DNA of 64,000 nucleotides, taken from Carnobacteriaceae bacterium zg-C25. GTDB taxonomy: Bacteria > Bacillota > Bacilli > Lactobacillales > Aerococcaceae. The stretch is from NCBI GenBank assembly GCA_017945845.1, contig CP072828.1, forward strand, positions 806,001-870,000, written 5' to 3'. The notes under the pieces were generated by a model. The model was not told the origin of the DNA. It ran no database searches and saw only the letters and a list, made by a program, of their open reading frames with translations. The position numbers and the translations under genes are program-made. This document shows, one piece after another, positions 8,654 through 16,643 of this stretch (position 1 is the first letter of the stretch; each line of letters opens with the position of its first letter).

Positions 8654-10678
8654 ATGATTGACTACAAAGATATTCAAGCGGCAATGACAATTAAACTTGA
8701 CGATGTCTTGCCAGAAAAAACGGTTTTTGAACCAGGTATTCGTCGTGCACCTGACAGAGGGTTCCGACTAACACCTGCACAAACTGAAGTGGCATTGAAA
8801 AATGCTCTACGTTATATTCCATCGAAATACCACGAAGAAATTATTCCAGAGTTTTTAGAAGAATTAAAAACACGTGGACGTATTTACGGTTACCGTTGGT
8901 ATCCAAAAGAAAGAATTCATGGTAAACCAATCGATGAATATAAAGGAAAATGTACTGCTGCTAAAGCAATGCAAGTTATGATTGATAACAACTTAGACTT
9001 CGATGTAGCTTTATATCCATATGAATTAGTTACTTACGGTGAAACTGGTCAAGTATGTTCAAACTGGATGCAATATCATTTAATTAAACGCTACTTAGAA
9101 GAAATGACAGATGAACAAACATTAGTTGTTGAATCTGGACATCCATTAGGTTTATTCAAATCTAAAAAAGATGCACCACGTGTTATCATCACAAACGGTC
9201 TTTTAGTTGGTGAATACGATAACATGAAAGACTGGGAAATCGCTGAACAAATGGGTGTTACAAACTACGGTCAAATGACAGCTGGTGGTTGGATGTATAT
9301 CGGACCACAAGGTATTGTTCACGGAACATTTAACACATTATTAAATGCTGGTCGCTTAAAATTAAATATTCCAGATGACGGTGACTTAACTGGTAAACTA
9401 TTCATTTCATCAGGTTTAGGTGGTATGAGTGGTGCTCAAGGTAAAGCTGGTGAAATCGCTAAAGCTGTTGCTATCGTTGCTGAAGTTGACGAATCTCGTA
9501 TTGAAACACGTCACTCACAAGGTTGGATTAGCAATGTTTGCGAAACTCCAGAAGAAACAATGGCATTGGCGCAAAAACATTTAGAAGCTAAAACATCTAC
9601 TTCTATTGCTTACCACGGTAACATTGTTGACTTATTAGAATATATCGACAAAAACAATATTCATGTTGACTTATTATCTGACCAAACATCATGTCACAAC
9701 GTTTATACTGGTGGTTACTGTCCAGTGGGTATTACGTTCGAAGAACGTACACGCTTACTAGCTGAAGATAGTGCAACATTTGAAAAACTAGTTAATGAAT
9801 CATTAGCACGTCACTACAACGTTATCAAATCATTAACAAATAAAGGTACTTACTTCTTCGACTACGGTAATGCGTTTATGAAATCTGTTTACGATTCAGG
9901 CATTAAAGAAATTTCAAAAAATGGTGTTGACGACAAAGACGGATTCATTTGGCCATCATATGTTGAAGACATCATGGGACCTATGTTATTCGACTACGGT
10001 TATGGACCATTCCGTTGGGTATGTTTAAGTGGTAAACACGAAGACTTAATCGCAACAGATAAAGCGGCTATGGAAGCTATCGATCCAAACAGACGTTACC
10101 AAGACCGTGACAACTACAACTGGATTCGTGACGCTGAGAAAAACCAATTAGTTGTTGGTACACAAGCTCGTATCTTATATCAAGATGCTATGGGTCGTGT
10201 TAATATTGCGTTGAAATTCAACCAATTAATTCGTGAAGGAAAAATTGGTCCAGTTATGTTAGGTCGTGACCACCATGACGTATCTGGTACAGACTCACCA
10301 TTCCGTGAAACATCAAACATCAAAGATGGTAGTAACGTTACAGCAGATATGGCAACACAATGTTATGCCGGAAATGCTGCACGTGGTATGAGTTTAATCG
10401 CCCTACACAACGGTGGTGGTGTTGGTATCGGTAAATCAATTAACGGTGGTTTCGGTTTAGTATTAGACGGTAGCGAATTATGTGATGAAATCATCAAATC
10501 TGCTATCTCTTGGGATACAATGGGTGGTGTTGCTCGTCGTAACTGGGCACGTAACGAACACGCGATCGAAACATCTATTGAATATAACAAAAATAATGAA
10601 GGTACAGATCATATCACTATTCCTTACTTAGCAGATGAAGATTTAGTAAAATCTGCAGTAACATCATTATTTAACTAA
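8654..10678 (+). CDS. hutU: Urocanate hydratase
   Basis: A 674-residue urocanase of the longer form found in streptococci and some other Firmicutes (the Pseudomonas/Bacillus type is about 550 residues). It adds water to urocanate, giving imidazolonepropionate, with tightly bound NAD as catalyst. Visible family features are the dinucleotide-binding SSGLGGMSGAQ near residue 255, GGYCPVGITFEERT near 355, GRDHHDVSGTDSPFRET near 537 and HNGGGVGIGKSINGG near 586. It is divergent from hutI. Histidine ammonia-lyase, the preceding step, is not in the window and may lie left of hutD. Confidence 0.95.
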   Translation: MIDYKDIQAAMTIKLDDVLPEKTVFEPGIRRAPDRGFRLTPAQTEVALKNALRYIPSKYHEEIIPEFLEELKTRGRIYGYRWYPKERIHGKPIDEYKGKCTAAKAMQVMIDNNLDFDVALYPYELVTYGETGQVCSNWMQYHLIKRYLEEMTDEQTLVVESGHPLGLFKSKKDAPRVIITNGLLVGEYDNMKDWEIAEQMGVTNYGQMTAGGWMYIGPQGIVHGTFNTLLNAGRLKLNIPDDGDLTGKLFISSGLGGMSGAQGKAGEIAKAVAIVAEVDESRIETRHSQGWISNVCETPEETMALAQKHLEAKTSTSIAYHGNIVDLLEYIDKNNIHVDLLSDQTSCHNVYTGGYCPVGITFEERTRLLAEDSATFEKLVNESLARHYNVIKSLTNKGTYFFDYGNAFMKSVYDSGIKEISKNGVDDKDGFIWPSYVEDIMGPMLFDYGYGPFRWVCLSGKHEDLIATDKAAMEAIDPNRRYQDRDNYNWIRDAEKNQLVVGTQARILYQDAMGRVNIALKFNQLIREGKIGPVMLGRDHHDVSGTDSPFRETSNIKDGSNVTADMATQCYAGNAARGMSLIALHNGGGVGIGKSINGGFGLVLDGSELCDEIIKSAISWDTMGGVARRNWARNEHAIETSIEYNKNNEGTDHITIPYLADEDLVKSAVTSLFN

Positions 10679-10694
10679 TGAATTGTACATAGTC

Positions 10695-10735
10695 AAACGG
10701 TGATTAGACTTAATCGGTTTAATCACCGTTTTCTT
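10695..10735 (+). terminator. Intercistronic hairpin between hutU and the FNT channel
   Basis: A perfect 12-base inverted repeat (10695-10706 with 10720-10731) has a 13-base loop and is followed by TTTTCTTT. It lies 16 bases after the hutU stop and directly before the AGGAGG of the next gene. It is probably a leaky terminator or an mRNA processing hairpin that lowers expression of the channel relative to hutU. Confidence 0.7.
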
Positions 10736-10746
10736 TAGGAGGCACG

Positions 10747-11538
10747 ATGAATTCACAATTTTTAGAAAAAATTGAAAAAGCTTGTCAAAAGAAACAATAT
10801 CTTTTTGACACACATCCATTAAAATACGCTATACGCTGTCTATTTGCAGGTGCATTTTTAACAATGAGCACTGCTGGTGGAGCAATTGCAGCCGATAAAA
10901 TCGGACATGTTCACCCTGATTTAAGTAAATTTTTCTTTGCGTTTATTTTTGCTTTTGGATTAGTTTATATTTTATTTTTAAACGGTGAATTGGCAACATC
11001 AAATATGATGTATTTATCTGCTGGTGTATTTCATAAAAAAATAAACTTTAGTAAAGCTATAAAAATATTACTCTTTTGTACCCTATTTAATTTAATTGGT
11101 GCATTTCTAATCGCTAGTTTATTTAGTGCATCGAGCACATTTCAAGCGATTGATGCTCACGGTTACCTTGCACAAACAGTGATATCAAAAATTACAAAAC
11201 CGACACATTTAATTGTTATTGAAGGAATTTTAGCCAACATATTCGTTAACGTTGCGATTGTATCTTACCTACTTGTTAAAGATGAAACAGCAAAAATCAT
11301 TATCGCACTATCCGCCGTATTTATTTTTGTCTATCTTGGTCAAGAACACGTTATCGCCAACTTCGCTTCATTTGGTCTTGTTGCATTCCATTCAATTGCA
11401 CAACAAATTGCTGCATTTCAAATTGGCGCCATTGCTATTCAATGGCTACTCGCCTTCACTGGTAACTGTATCGGTGGTAGCATAATCGGTGTTGGCTATA
11501 CATTTTTAAATAAAGATAGCGAAAAATATGTCGATTAA
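10747..11538 (+). CDS. Formate/nitrite transporter family channel
   Basis: A 263-residue membrane protein with about six hydrophobic segments and FNT-family features: GAFLTMSTAGGAIA, NGELATSNMMYL near residue 80, GQEHVIANFASFG near 200 and FTGNCIGGSIIGVGY at the end. FNT channels move small monovalent acids such as formate, nitrite, hydrosulfide or lactate across the membrane. AGGAGG precedes the ATG and the gene follows hutU. In this locus formate is the predictable end product of the FtcD-FchA-Fhs route, so formate export is the best inference; the substrate cannot be read from sequence alone. Confidence 0.88.
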   Translation: MNSQFLEKIEKACQKKQYLFDTHPLKYAIRCLFAGAFLTMSTAGGAIAADKIGHVHPDLSKFFFAFIFAFGLVYILFLNGELATSNMMYLSAGVFHKKINFSKAIKILLFCTLFNLIGAFLIASLFSASSTFQAIDAHGYLAQTVISKITKPTHLIVIEGILANIFVNVAIVSYLLVKDETAKIIIALSAVFIFVYLGQEHVIANFASFGLVAFHSIAQQIAAFQIGAIAIQWLLAFTGNCIGGSIIGVGYTFLNKDSEKYVD

Positions 11539-11550
11539 ATTCAACACATC

Positions 11551-11592
11551 AAAGCAGGACACTTGCAATCGTTGCAAGTGTCCTGCTTTTTA
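11551..11592 (+). terminator. Terminator of the hutU operon
   Basis: An 18-base perfect stem (11551-11568 with 11572-11589), a three-base loop TCG, and a T-rich tail. It lies 12 bases after the FNT stop and is one of the strongest intrinsic terminators in the window. Confidence 0.92.
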
Positions 11593-11673
11593 TTTTAGTT
11601 GTATTATTTTTAAAGTTAGCGACATAGCCATCATAAATTGATAGCTTTCTTTTAAATGTTATCAACACATTAT

Positions 11674-12408
11674 TTATAATAAATCTTGTTGTTTTAACAA
11701 GCTTTCTGTTTGACTTGGATAGCGTTTGTTTTCATAGAACTTTTGAAAACGCTCTACCCAATCGTCTGACGTATAATTTTGCTGTTTGCTGTACTCACTT
11801 AACTGTTCAGTATACATATCTACATCTTGTCGGTGTGGTGTATTGTAATTAAAGCCGTAATGAACATTCACATCATGACTTAAACGTGGTTTAGGTGGAG
11901 ATACTTGTAACGCTTTTCCAATCGCTACACCAACAAAAGGAAAAACATGTTGTGGCAAATTAAGGGCAGCAATTAACTTGTCCATATCATTGCGAATACC
12001 ACCAATGATACACGTATGTAGCCCTAAACTTTCTGCAGCAACTACTGCATTTTGAAGCGCCAATGACGCATCGGTAGTGGCAATCATCACAGGTTCAATA
12101 TCACTAAATACATCAGCATTATCCATAAAGTAATGATTAAAATCTAAACAATACAATAAAAATAGTGATGCCGATTCAATAATTTTAGCGTTAGTTTGGT
12201 TGCGTTCCGTTTTAGATAATAAATCAACCAACTGTTGTTTATCTTCGTCTTTAAACACAATGATACTGTACGCTTGCCCGTTCATCCAAGATGCCGCTTG
12301 CTTACTAGATGCAATAATGGCATCAATTTCTTGTTGGGTTAATGTCGTATTTGTATCAAATTGTCTAACGGTGACATGATTTTTCAGTAAGTTAATGGTA
12401 GCGTTCAT
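11674..12408 (-). CDS. Flavin-dependent nitroreductase, NfsA/Frp type
   Basis: A 244-residue nitroreductase-family protein. The N-terminal HVTVRQFDTN and the QAASWMNGQAYS segment are typical of the FMN-binding NADPH oxidoreductases of the NfsA/Frp group, and the length fits. Such enzymes reduce nitroaromatics, quinones or flavin with NADPH; the physiological substrate is unknown. A GGAG site precedes the ATG at 12406-12408. The gene is alone, with a promoter and an inverted repeat just upstream that suggest redox or xenobiotic control. Confidence 0.85.
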   Translation of the reverse strand: MNATINLLKNHVTVRQFDTNTTLTQQEIDAIIASSKQAASWMNGQAYSIIVFKDEDKQQLVDLLSKTERNQTNAKIIESASLFLLYCLDFNHYFMDNADVFSDIEPVMIATTDASLALQNAVVAAESLGLHTCIIGGIRNDMDKLIAALNLPQHVFPFVGVAIGKALQVSPPKPRLSHDVNVHYGFNYNTPHRQDVDMYTEQLSEYSKQQNYTSDDWVERFQKFYENKRYPSQTESLLKQQDLL

Positions 12409-12459
12409 TTTATATTTTCTCCTTTAAAACATTCCCCTTTATGCGATGCAAAATCAGTT

Positions 12460-12512
12460 ATTTTATCAAATGTATTTTATCCATTTTTAGAATTGATAAA
12501 ATAAACCGTCAA
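12460..12512 (-). promoter_or_regulatory. Promoter and inverted repeat upstream of the nitroreductase
   Basis: ATTTTATCAA (12460-12469) and TTGATAAAAT (12493-12502) form a perfect 10-base inverted repeat with a 23-base spacer. On the minus strand TTGACG (12507-12512) and TAAAAA (12484-12489) are 17 bases apart, so the -10 box lies between the two arms. This is a plausible operator, regulator unknown. Confidence 0.45.
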
Positions 12513-12550
12513 CCCTAATTTTATTAGGTATCCCCCTAAAATCCAACAAA

Positions 12551-12583
12551 AAACGGCCCCACAATAATGGCGACCGCTTCGAA
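12551..12583 (-). terminator. Terminator downstream of trxA
   Basis: Reading minus, an imperfect GC-rich hairpin (CGGTCGCC paired with GGGGCCG, allowing a G-U pair and one mismatch) is followed by six T residues. It begins about ten bases after the trxA stop. Confidence 0.65.
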
Positions 12584-12586
12584 CAA

Positions 12587-12898
12587 TTACATGTATTTTG
12601 CTAATACGTCTTCTAATTGTTCTTTTTGACGTAAACCAACTAATGTTTCAACAGGTTGACCGTCTTTAAAAACAATCATTGTTGGAATACTCATGACACG
12701 AAACTCGCGTGCTGTTTCTGTTGATTCATCAACATTGACTTTAGCAAAAGTCACTTTGTCTCCCATTTCTTCATGTAATTCGTCAATAATTGGCGATTGC
12801 ATGCGACATGGTCCACACCATGGTGCCCAGAAATCGACTAAAACAACACCTTGTGCTGTTGCTTCTTTAAATTGTGAATCGGTTAATTGTAAAACCAT
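12587..12898 (-). CDS. trxA: Thioredoxin
   Basis: A 103-residue single-domain thioredoxin with the active site WCGPC near residue 28 and the cis-proline loop MSIPTM near residue 73. It is a general cytoplasmic disulfide reductant that receives electrons from thioredoxin reductase and serves ribonucleotide reductase and peroxiredoxins. The gene is about 45 bases downstream of aspS with its own GGAG site, and it may be partly read through from the hisS-aspS transcript. Confidence 0.96.
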   Translation of the reverse strand: MVLQLTDSQFKEATAQGVVLVDFWAPWCGPCRMQSPIIDELHEEMGDKVTFAKVNVDESTETAREFRVMSIPTMIVFKDGQPVETLVGLRQKEQLEDVLAKYM

Positions 12899-12942
12899 AC
12901 CCCTTCTCCTTTCGCTTGATACGTTAAGTTTATCACAGCGTT

Positions 12943-14721
12943 TTAAGCATTTGTATTATTTTGCTTAACAAGTAATTGAATATTTAATTCTTCTAATTGT
13001 GCGTTGTCCACGACACTTGGTGCTTGTGTCATTGGGTCAAATGCTTTTGAATTTTTCGGAAACGCAATGACTTCACGAATATTATTTTCTTTAGCTAATA
13101 ACATAACTAATCTGTCTAATCCAAGCGCTAACCCACCATGTGGAGGGAATCCTGATTCTAAAGCGTCTAATAAGAACCCAAATTGACTTTGTGCTTCTTC
13201 TTGCGTAAATCCAAGCACATCAAACATTTTTTCTTGCATTTCACGTGTATAAATACGCAATGAACCACCACCAATTTCATACCCATTCAATACAATGTCA
13301 TATGCCTGAGCCATCGCCTCTTTTGGTGCACTTACTAATTGATCAAGATCCAAATTCACCGGACGAGTAAACGGATGATGCATCGCCATTAGTCGCCCTG
13401 TTTCTTCATCTTCTTCAAATAACGGCCAATCCACAACCCATAGGAAGTTGAATTTTTCGTTATCAATGAGGTTGTGTTGACGTGCCAATTTTAAGCGAAG
13501 CTCACTCAAACTTTGAGCAACTACACTTGGTTTATCGGCTACGAAGAACACAATATCGCCTGCAGTTGCTTGTAAACGAGCGTTCAATGGTTCAGCAATT
13601 TCAGAAATAAATTTAGCGATACCACCGTTATAACCTGTTTCTTCTACTTTCGTCCATGCCAAACCTTTAGCACCAAATTTAGCAACAAATTCTGTTAATT
13701 TGTCGACATCTTTACGTGAATAGTTAGCCGCTTCACCTTTTAAAACAATGGCTTTAACTTGTCCATTAGCAGCCAAAGTATTTTTGAATACGGCGAACTC
13801 TAAATCTTTTACAACATCAGCTACATCGACTAATTCCATTTCAAAACGTGTATCTGGTTTATCATTTCCATAACGGTTCATTGCTTCTTGGTAGGATAAA
13901 CGTGGAAACGGTGTAACAACATCAATATTCAATGTGTCTTTCATTACTTTTTGTAACGCATTTTCCACTAACGTTTGAATGTCTACGGCACTCAAGAAAC
14001 TTGTTTCAATATCCACCTGTGTAAATTCAGGTTGTCGATCACCACGTAAGTCTTCGTCACGGAAACATCTTGCAATTTGATAATATTTATCTAACCCCGC
14101 TCCCATTAACAACTGTTTAAACAATTGTGGTGATTGTGGTAGGGCAAAAAATCGACCTTCGTTCACACGTGATGGCACTAAATAGTCACGCGCTCCTTCT
14201 GGTGTTGATTTTGTTAAATACGGCGTTTCTACATCGATAAACCCTTGTTCATCTAACGACTGACGCAATGAACGTGTCACTTGATGACGTAAACGCAAAT
14301 TATTCATCATGCTTTGACGACGTAAATCTAAATAACGGTATTGCATGCGCAATTCGTCATTCGCCACTTGCTCGCCATCTTCTACGGGAATCGCTGGTGT
14401 TTTAGCCGTTGCTAAAATGGTCAATGTCTCTGCAATGACTTCCACGCGACCTGTTTTCATTTTATCATTGATTTGTGAAGCGTCGCGTAATACAACTTGA
14501 CCCGTAATTTCTACCACATACTCGCTACGTAACTTTTGCGCTGTATCGAATAACGCTTTATTTTTTTGTTCATCGAACACGACTTGAACAATCCCTTCAC
14601 GGTCTCTCAATGTCACAAAAATTAATGATCCAAAGTCACGACGTTTTGATACCCATCCATTTAACATAACCGTTTGATTGACGTACCTTTCGGTAATCAA
14701 TCCACAATAATCTGTTCTCAT
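12943..14721 (-). CDS. aspS: Aspartate-tRNA ligase
   Basis: A 592-residue class II synthetase of bacterial type. The N-terminal OB-fold anticodon domain contains VMLNGWVSKRRDFG near residue 17, and motif 2 lies around ARCFRDEDLRGDRQPEFTQ near 219. A GAD insertion is present, and motif 3 GLALGLDRLVMLL is near residue 553. It charges tRNA-Asp. The gene starts 11 bases after hisS, and the pair is controlled by the T-box leader at 16293-16507. Confidence 0.97.
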   Translation of the reverse strand: MRTDYCGLITERYVNQTVMLNGWVSKRRDFGSLIFVTLRDREGIVQVVFDEQKNKALFDTAQKLRSEYVVEITGQVVLRDASQINDKMKTGRVEVIAETLTILATAKTPAIPVEDGEQVANDELRMQYRYLDLRRQSMMNNLRLRHQVTRSLRQSLDEQGFIDVETPYLTKSTPEGARDYLVPSRVNEGRFFALPQSPQLFKQLLMGAGLDKYYQIARCFRDEDLRGDRQPEFTQVDIETSFLSAVDIQTLVENALQKVMKDTLNIDVVTPFPRLSYQEAMNRYGNDKPDTRFEMELVDVADVVKDLEFAVFKNTLAANGQVKAIVLKGEAANYSRKDVDKLTEFVAKFGAKGLAWTKVEETGYNGGIAKFISEIAEPLNARLQATAGDIVFFVADKPSVVAQSLSELRLKLARQHNLIDNEKFNFLWVVDWPLFEEDEETGRLMAMHHPFTRPVNLDLDQLVSAPKEAMAQAYDIVLNGYEIGGGSLRIYTREMQEKMFDVLGFTQEEAQSQFGFLLDALESGFPPHGGLALGLDRLVMLLAKENNIREVIAFPKNSKAFDPMTQAPSVVDNAQLEELNIQLLVKQNNTNA

Positions 14722-14732
14722 TCGTTTTCCTC

Positions 14733-16049
14733 CTATGCAAAAAATTCATTGAATGCCGTCATGTCGGCTGTATACTCACGAAATACACTCTCAAAGTTGT
14801 CATAAATCGTTTCAAGTGATACATCGCCTTCTTTACCCGTTTTAAACGATTTCACTTTGACAACACCGTCTTTTAATTCATTTTCTCCAAGTGTAATCAC
14901 CACTTTAGCACCTAGTTTATCAGCTGATTTAAACTGTGCTTTAAATGAGCGGTCTAAATAATCACGATCGCATGAATAGCCCGCTTGACGAATCGTTTGT
15001 GTTAATTTCAAGCACTCAATATTGGTACCTTCTCCAGAAGCTACGACATAAACATCTAATTCACGTAAGCTTGGAATGTCGACTTGTTGGTGTTCCATTA
15101 ATAGCACTAAACGTTCCATACCAATACCAAATCCAAAACTTGATGTTTGTGGTCCGCCAAGTAATTCAACTAACCCGTCGTATCGACCACCACCACAAAT
15201 TGTTGTCTGTGTACCAAATACTGGTGAGTCTACCATAATTTCAAAAATGGTATCTTGGTAGTAATCTAAACCGCGCACCATGTTGCTATCAATTTCAAAC
15301 GGAATATTTAATGTATTCAACATCTTTTGTACCATTTCAAAATGATTTTGTGACTCTTGTGACAAACAATCTAAAATGCTTGGTGCATTGGCAACAATCG
15401 CTTTATCTTTTTCATCTTTACTATCTAAAATACGTAATGGATTTTTTTCTAAACGAACTTTTGAATCGGCACTCAATTGCTCTTTAAACGGCGTTAAATA
15501 ATCTAATAAACGTTGACGGTACGCTTGTCTATCAGCCGTTTTACCAAGACTATTAATGACCAATTTAATATTTGATAAGCCTAATTCTTGGAACAAATCC
15601 CACGCTAATGCGATTGTTTCAACGTCTACTGCTGGATTAAGGCTACCGAATACTTCTACACCAAGTTGGTGGAATTGGCGCATACGTCCGCCTTGTGGTC
15701 GTTCATAACGGAACATTGGCGCCATGTAAAATACTTTTAATGGTTTAGCATGTTCATTACCGAATAATTTGTTTTCGACATACGCACGTACAACACCTGC
15801 TGTTCCTTCTGGACGGAGTGCCATTAAACGATTACCTTTGTCGGTAAATGTATACATTTCTTTTGACACAATATCGCTTGTTTCACCCGAACTACGTGAA
15901 AAAACTTCGTAATTTTCAAAAATTGGTGTACGAATTTCACTAAATTGGTAATCTGCCATTAAAATACGTGCCGTTTCTTCTAAATAGTGCCATACCGGAT
16001 TATTTTGTGGTAGTAAATCTGCTGTTCCTTTTGGTTTTTGAATCATCAT
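14733..16049 (-). CDS. hisS: Histidine-tRNA ligase
   Basis: A 438-residue class II synthetase beginning [13 protein letters not shown]. The histidine-specific segments [13 protein letters not shown] near residue 264 and the motif 3 region [14 protein letters not shown] near residue 305 are present, followed by a C-terminal anticodon-binding domain. It charges tRNA-His. GGAAGG precedes two adjacent ATG codons, and the first gives the frame listed. It is the first large gene after the T-box leader, with a small open frame in between. Confidence 0.97.
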   Translation of the reverse strand: MMIQKPKGTADLLPQNNPVWHYLEETARILMADYQFSEIRTPIFENYEVFSRSSGETSDIVSKEMYTFTDKGNRLMALRPEGTAGVVRAYVENKLFGNEHAKPLKVFYMAPMFRYERPQGGRMRQFHQLGVEVFGSLNPAVDVETIALAWDLFQELGLSNIKLVINSLGKTADRQAYRQRLLDYLTPFKEQLSADSKVRLEKNPLRILDSKDEKDKAIVANAPSILDCLSQESQNHFEMVQKMLNTLNIPFEIDSNMVRGLDYYQDTIFEIMVDSPVFGTQTTICGGGRYDGLVELLGGPQTSSFGFGIGMERLVLLMEHQQVDIPSLRELDVYVVASGEGTNIECLKLTQTIRQAGYSCDRDYLDRSFKAQFKSADKLGAKVVITLGENELKDGVVKVKSFKTGKEGDVSLETIYDNFESVFREYTADMTAFNEFFA

Positions 16050-16159
16050 TTTATCCTTCCTTTTTCTGTTTATTTTATATTGTGATACGCTAACGCTCTA
16101 CACAATGGCACCTTGCTGAAAATATATATTCTAGATGCCTTTATATGTTGTTTATACAA

Positions 16160-16246
16160 TTAAATTGATACACTCACGTGCTCTATTTTTATAATACGAA
16201 TACCATCATCTCGGTTAATCCCCTTAATGATATGCTGTTCAATCAT
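16160..16246 (-). CDS. Small ORF between T-box and hisS
   Basis: A 28-codon frame begins at the ATG at 16244-16246 and reads MIEQHIIKGINRDDG at its start. Its ribosome site is very strong (GGAGGGGG six bases upstream). I do not recognise the product. It sits downstream of the T-box terminator, so it is transcribed only when the leader is antiterminated. It could be a leader peptide, the remnant of a lost gene, or a small functional protein. Confidence 0.45.
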   Translation of the reverse strand: MIEQHIIKGINRDDGIRIIKIEHVSVSI

Positions 16247-16292
16247 TATCCCCCTCCTAACACGTACCATAAAATGTTTGACACATTCTATA

Positions 16293-16507
16293 CAAAAAAA
16301 TCCCTATGCACAAACTTAGTGTGCATAAGGACGTTATGAACGTGGTACCACCTTTATTCGTATGAAAAACCATACCTCAAAATTGCGATAACGGTGCAAC
16401 CGGAATCTTTTTAGTGATTCATCTCCAGACTGTCTTCATTGCATTGGTTTTTTTCACCACCCAAAACCTCTCTATATCGCAATTACTTGGTTCTTTCATC
16501 GATTATT
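16293..16507 (-). promoter_or_regulatory. T-box riboswitch leader of hisS-aspS
   Basis: Reading minus, the T-box core AGGTGGTACCACG lies at 16341-16354. It is followed by an intrinsic terminator whose arms are TATGCACA and TGTGCATA, with a seven-T tail (16294-16333). Upstream, AUUGC/GCAAU and GGUUU/AAACC pairs enclose AGAGAG and GGUGGUG, as in Stem I. The specifier bulge reads GAAGACAG, giving GAC (Asp) followed by a purine. Uncharged tRNA binding would disrupt the terminator. A CAC triplet (His) lies further 3' but outside the expected loop. Confidence 0.9.
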
Positions 16508-16513
16508 GCTTTC

Positions 16514-16542
16514 AGTATAGCTTAGACAAAGTAGTCTGTCAA
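16514..16542 (-). promoter_or_regulatory. Promoter of the hisS-aspS T-box leader
   Basis: On the minus strand a consensus TTGACA (16537-16542) and TATACT (16514-16519) are separated by 17 bases, placing the start of transcription near 16507. This is one of the best promoter matches in the window. Confidence 0.85.
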
Positions 16543-16549
16543 ACAATTT

Positions 16550-16587
16550 CATATGGCCCTATTAGAAAATGAATAAAATGCCATATG
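16550..16587. repeat. Inverted repeat upstream of the T-box promoter
   Basis: CATATGGC (16550-16557) and GCCATATG (16580-16587) are perfect inverted copies with a 22-base spacer, just upstream of the -35 box. It may be a protein-binding site or chance; no partner is known. Confidence 0.3.
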
Positions 16588-16604
16588 GATACTTATTACA
16601 AATG

Positions 16605-16628
16605 AAAAAGGGCTGAATCAACCCTTTT
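16605..16628 (-). terminator. Terminator of the DEAD-box helicase gene
   Basis: Reading minus, AAAAGGG pairs with CCCTTTTT across a short loop, 16 bases after the helicase stop codon, and the T-rich arm completes an intrinsic terminator. Confidence 0.7.
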
Positions 16629-16643
16629 GTTCATTATGCTCAA

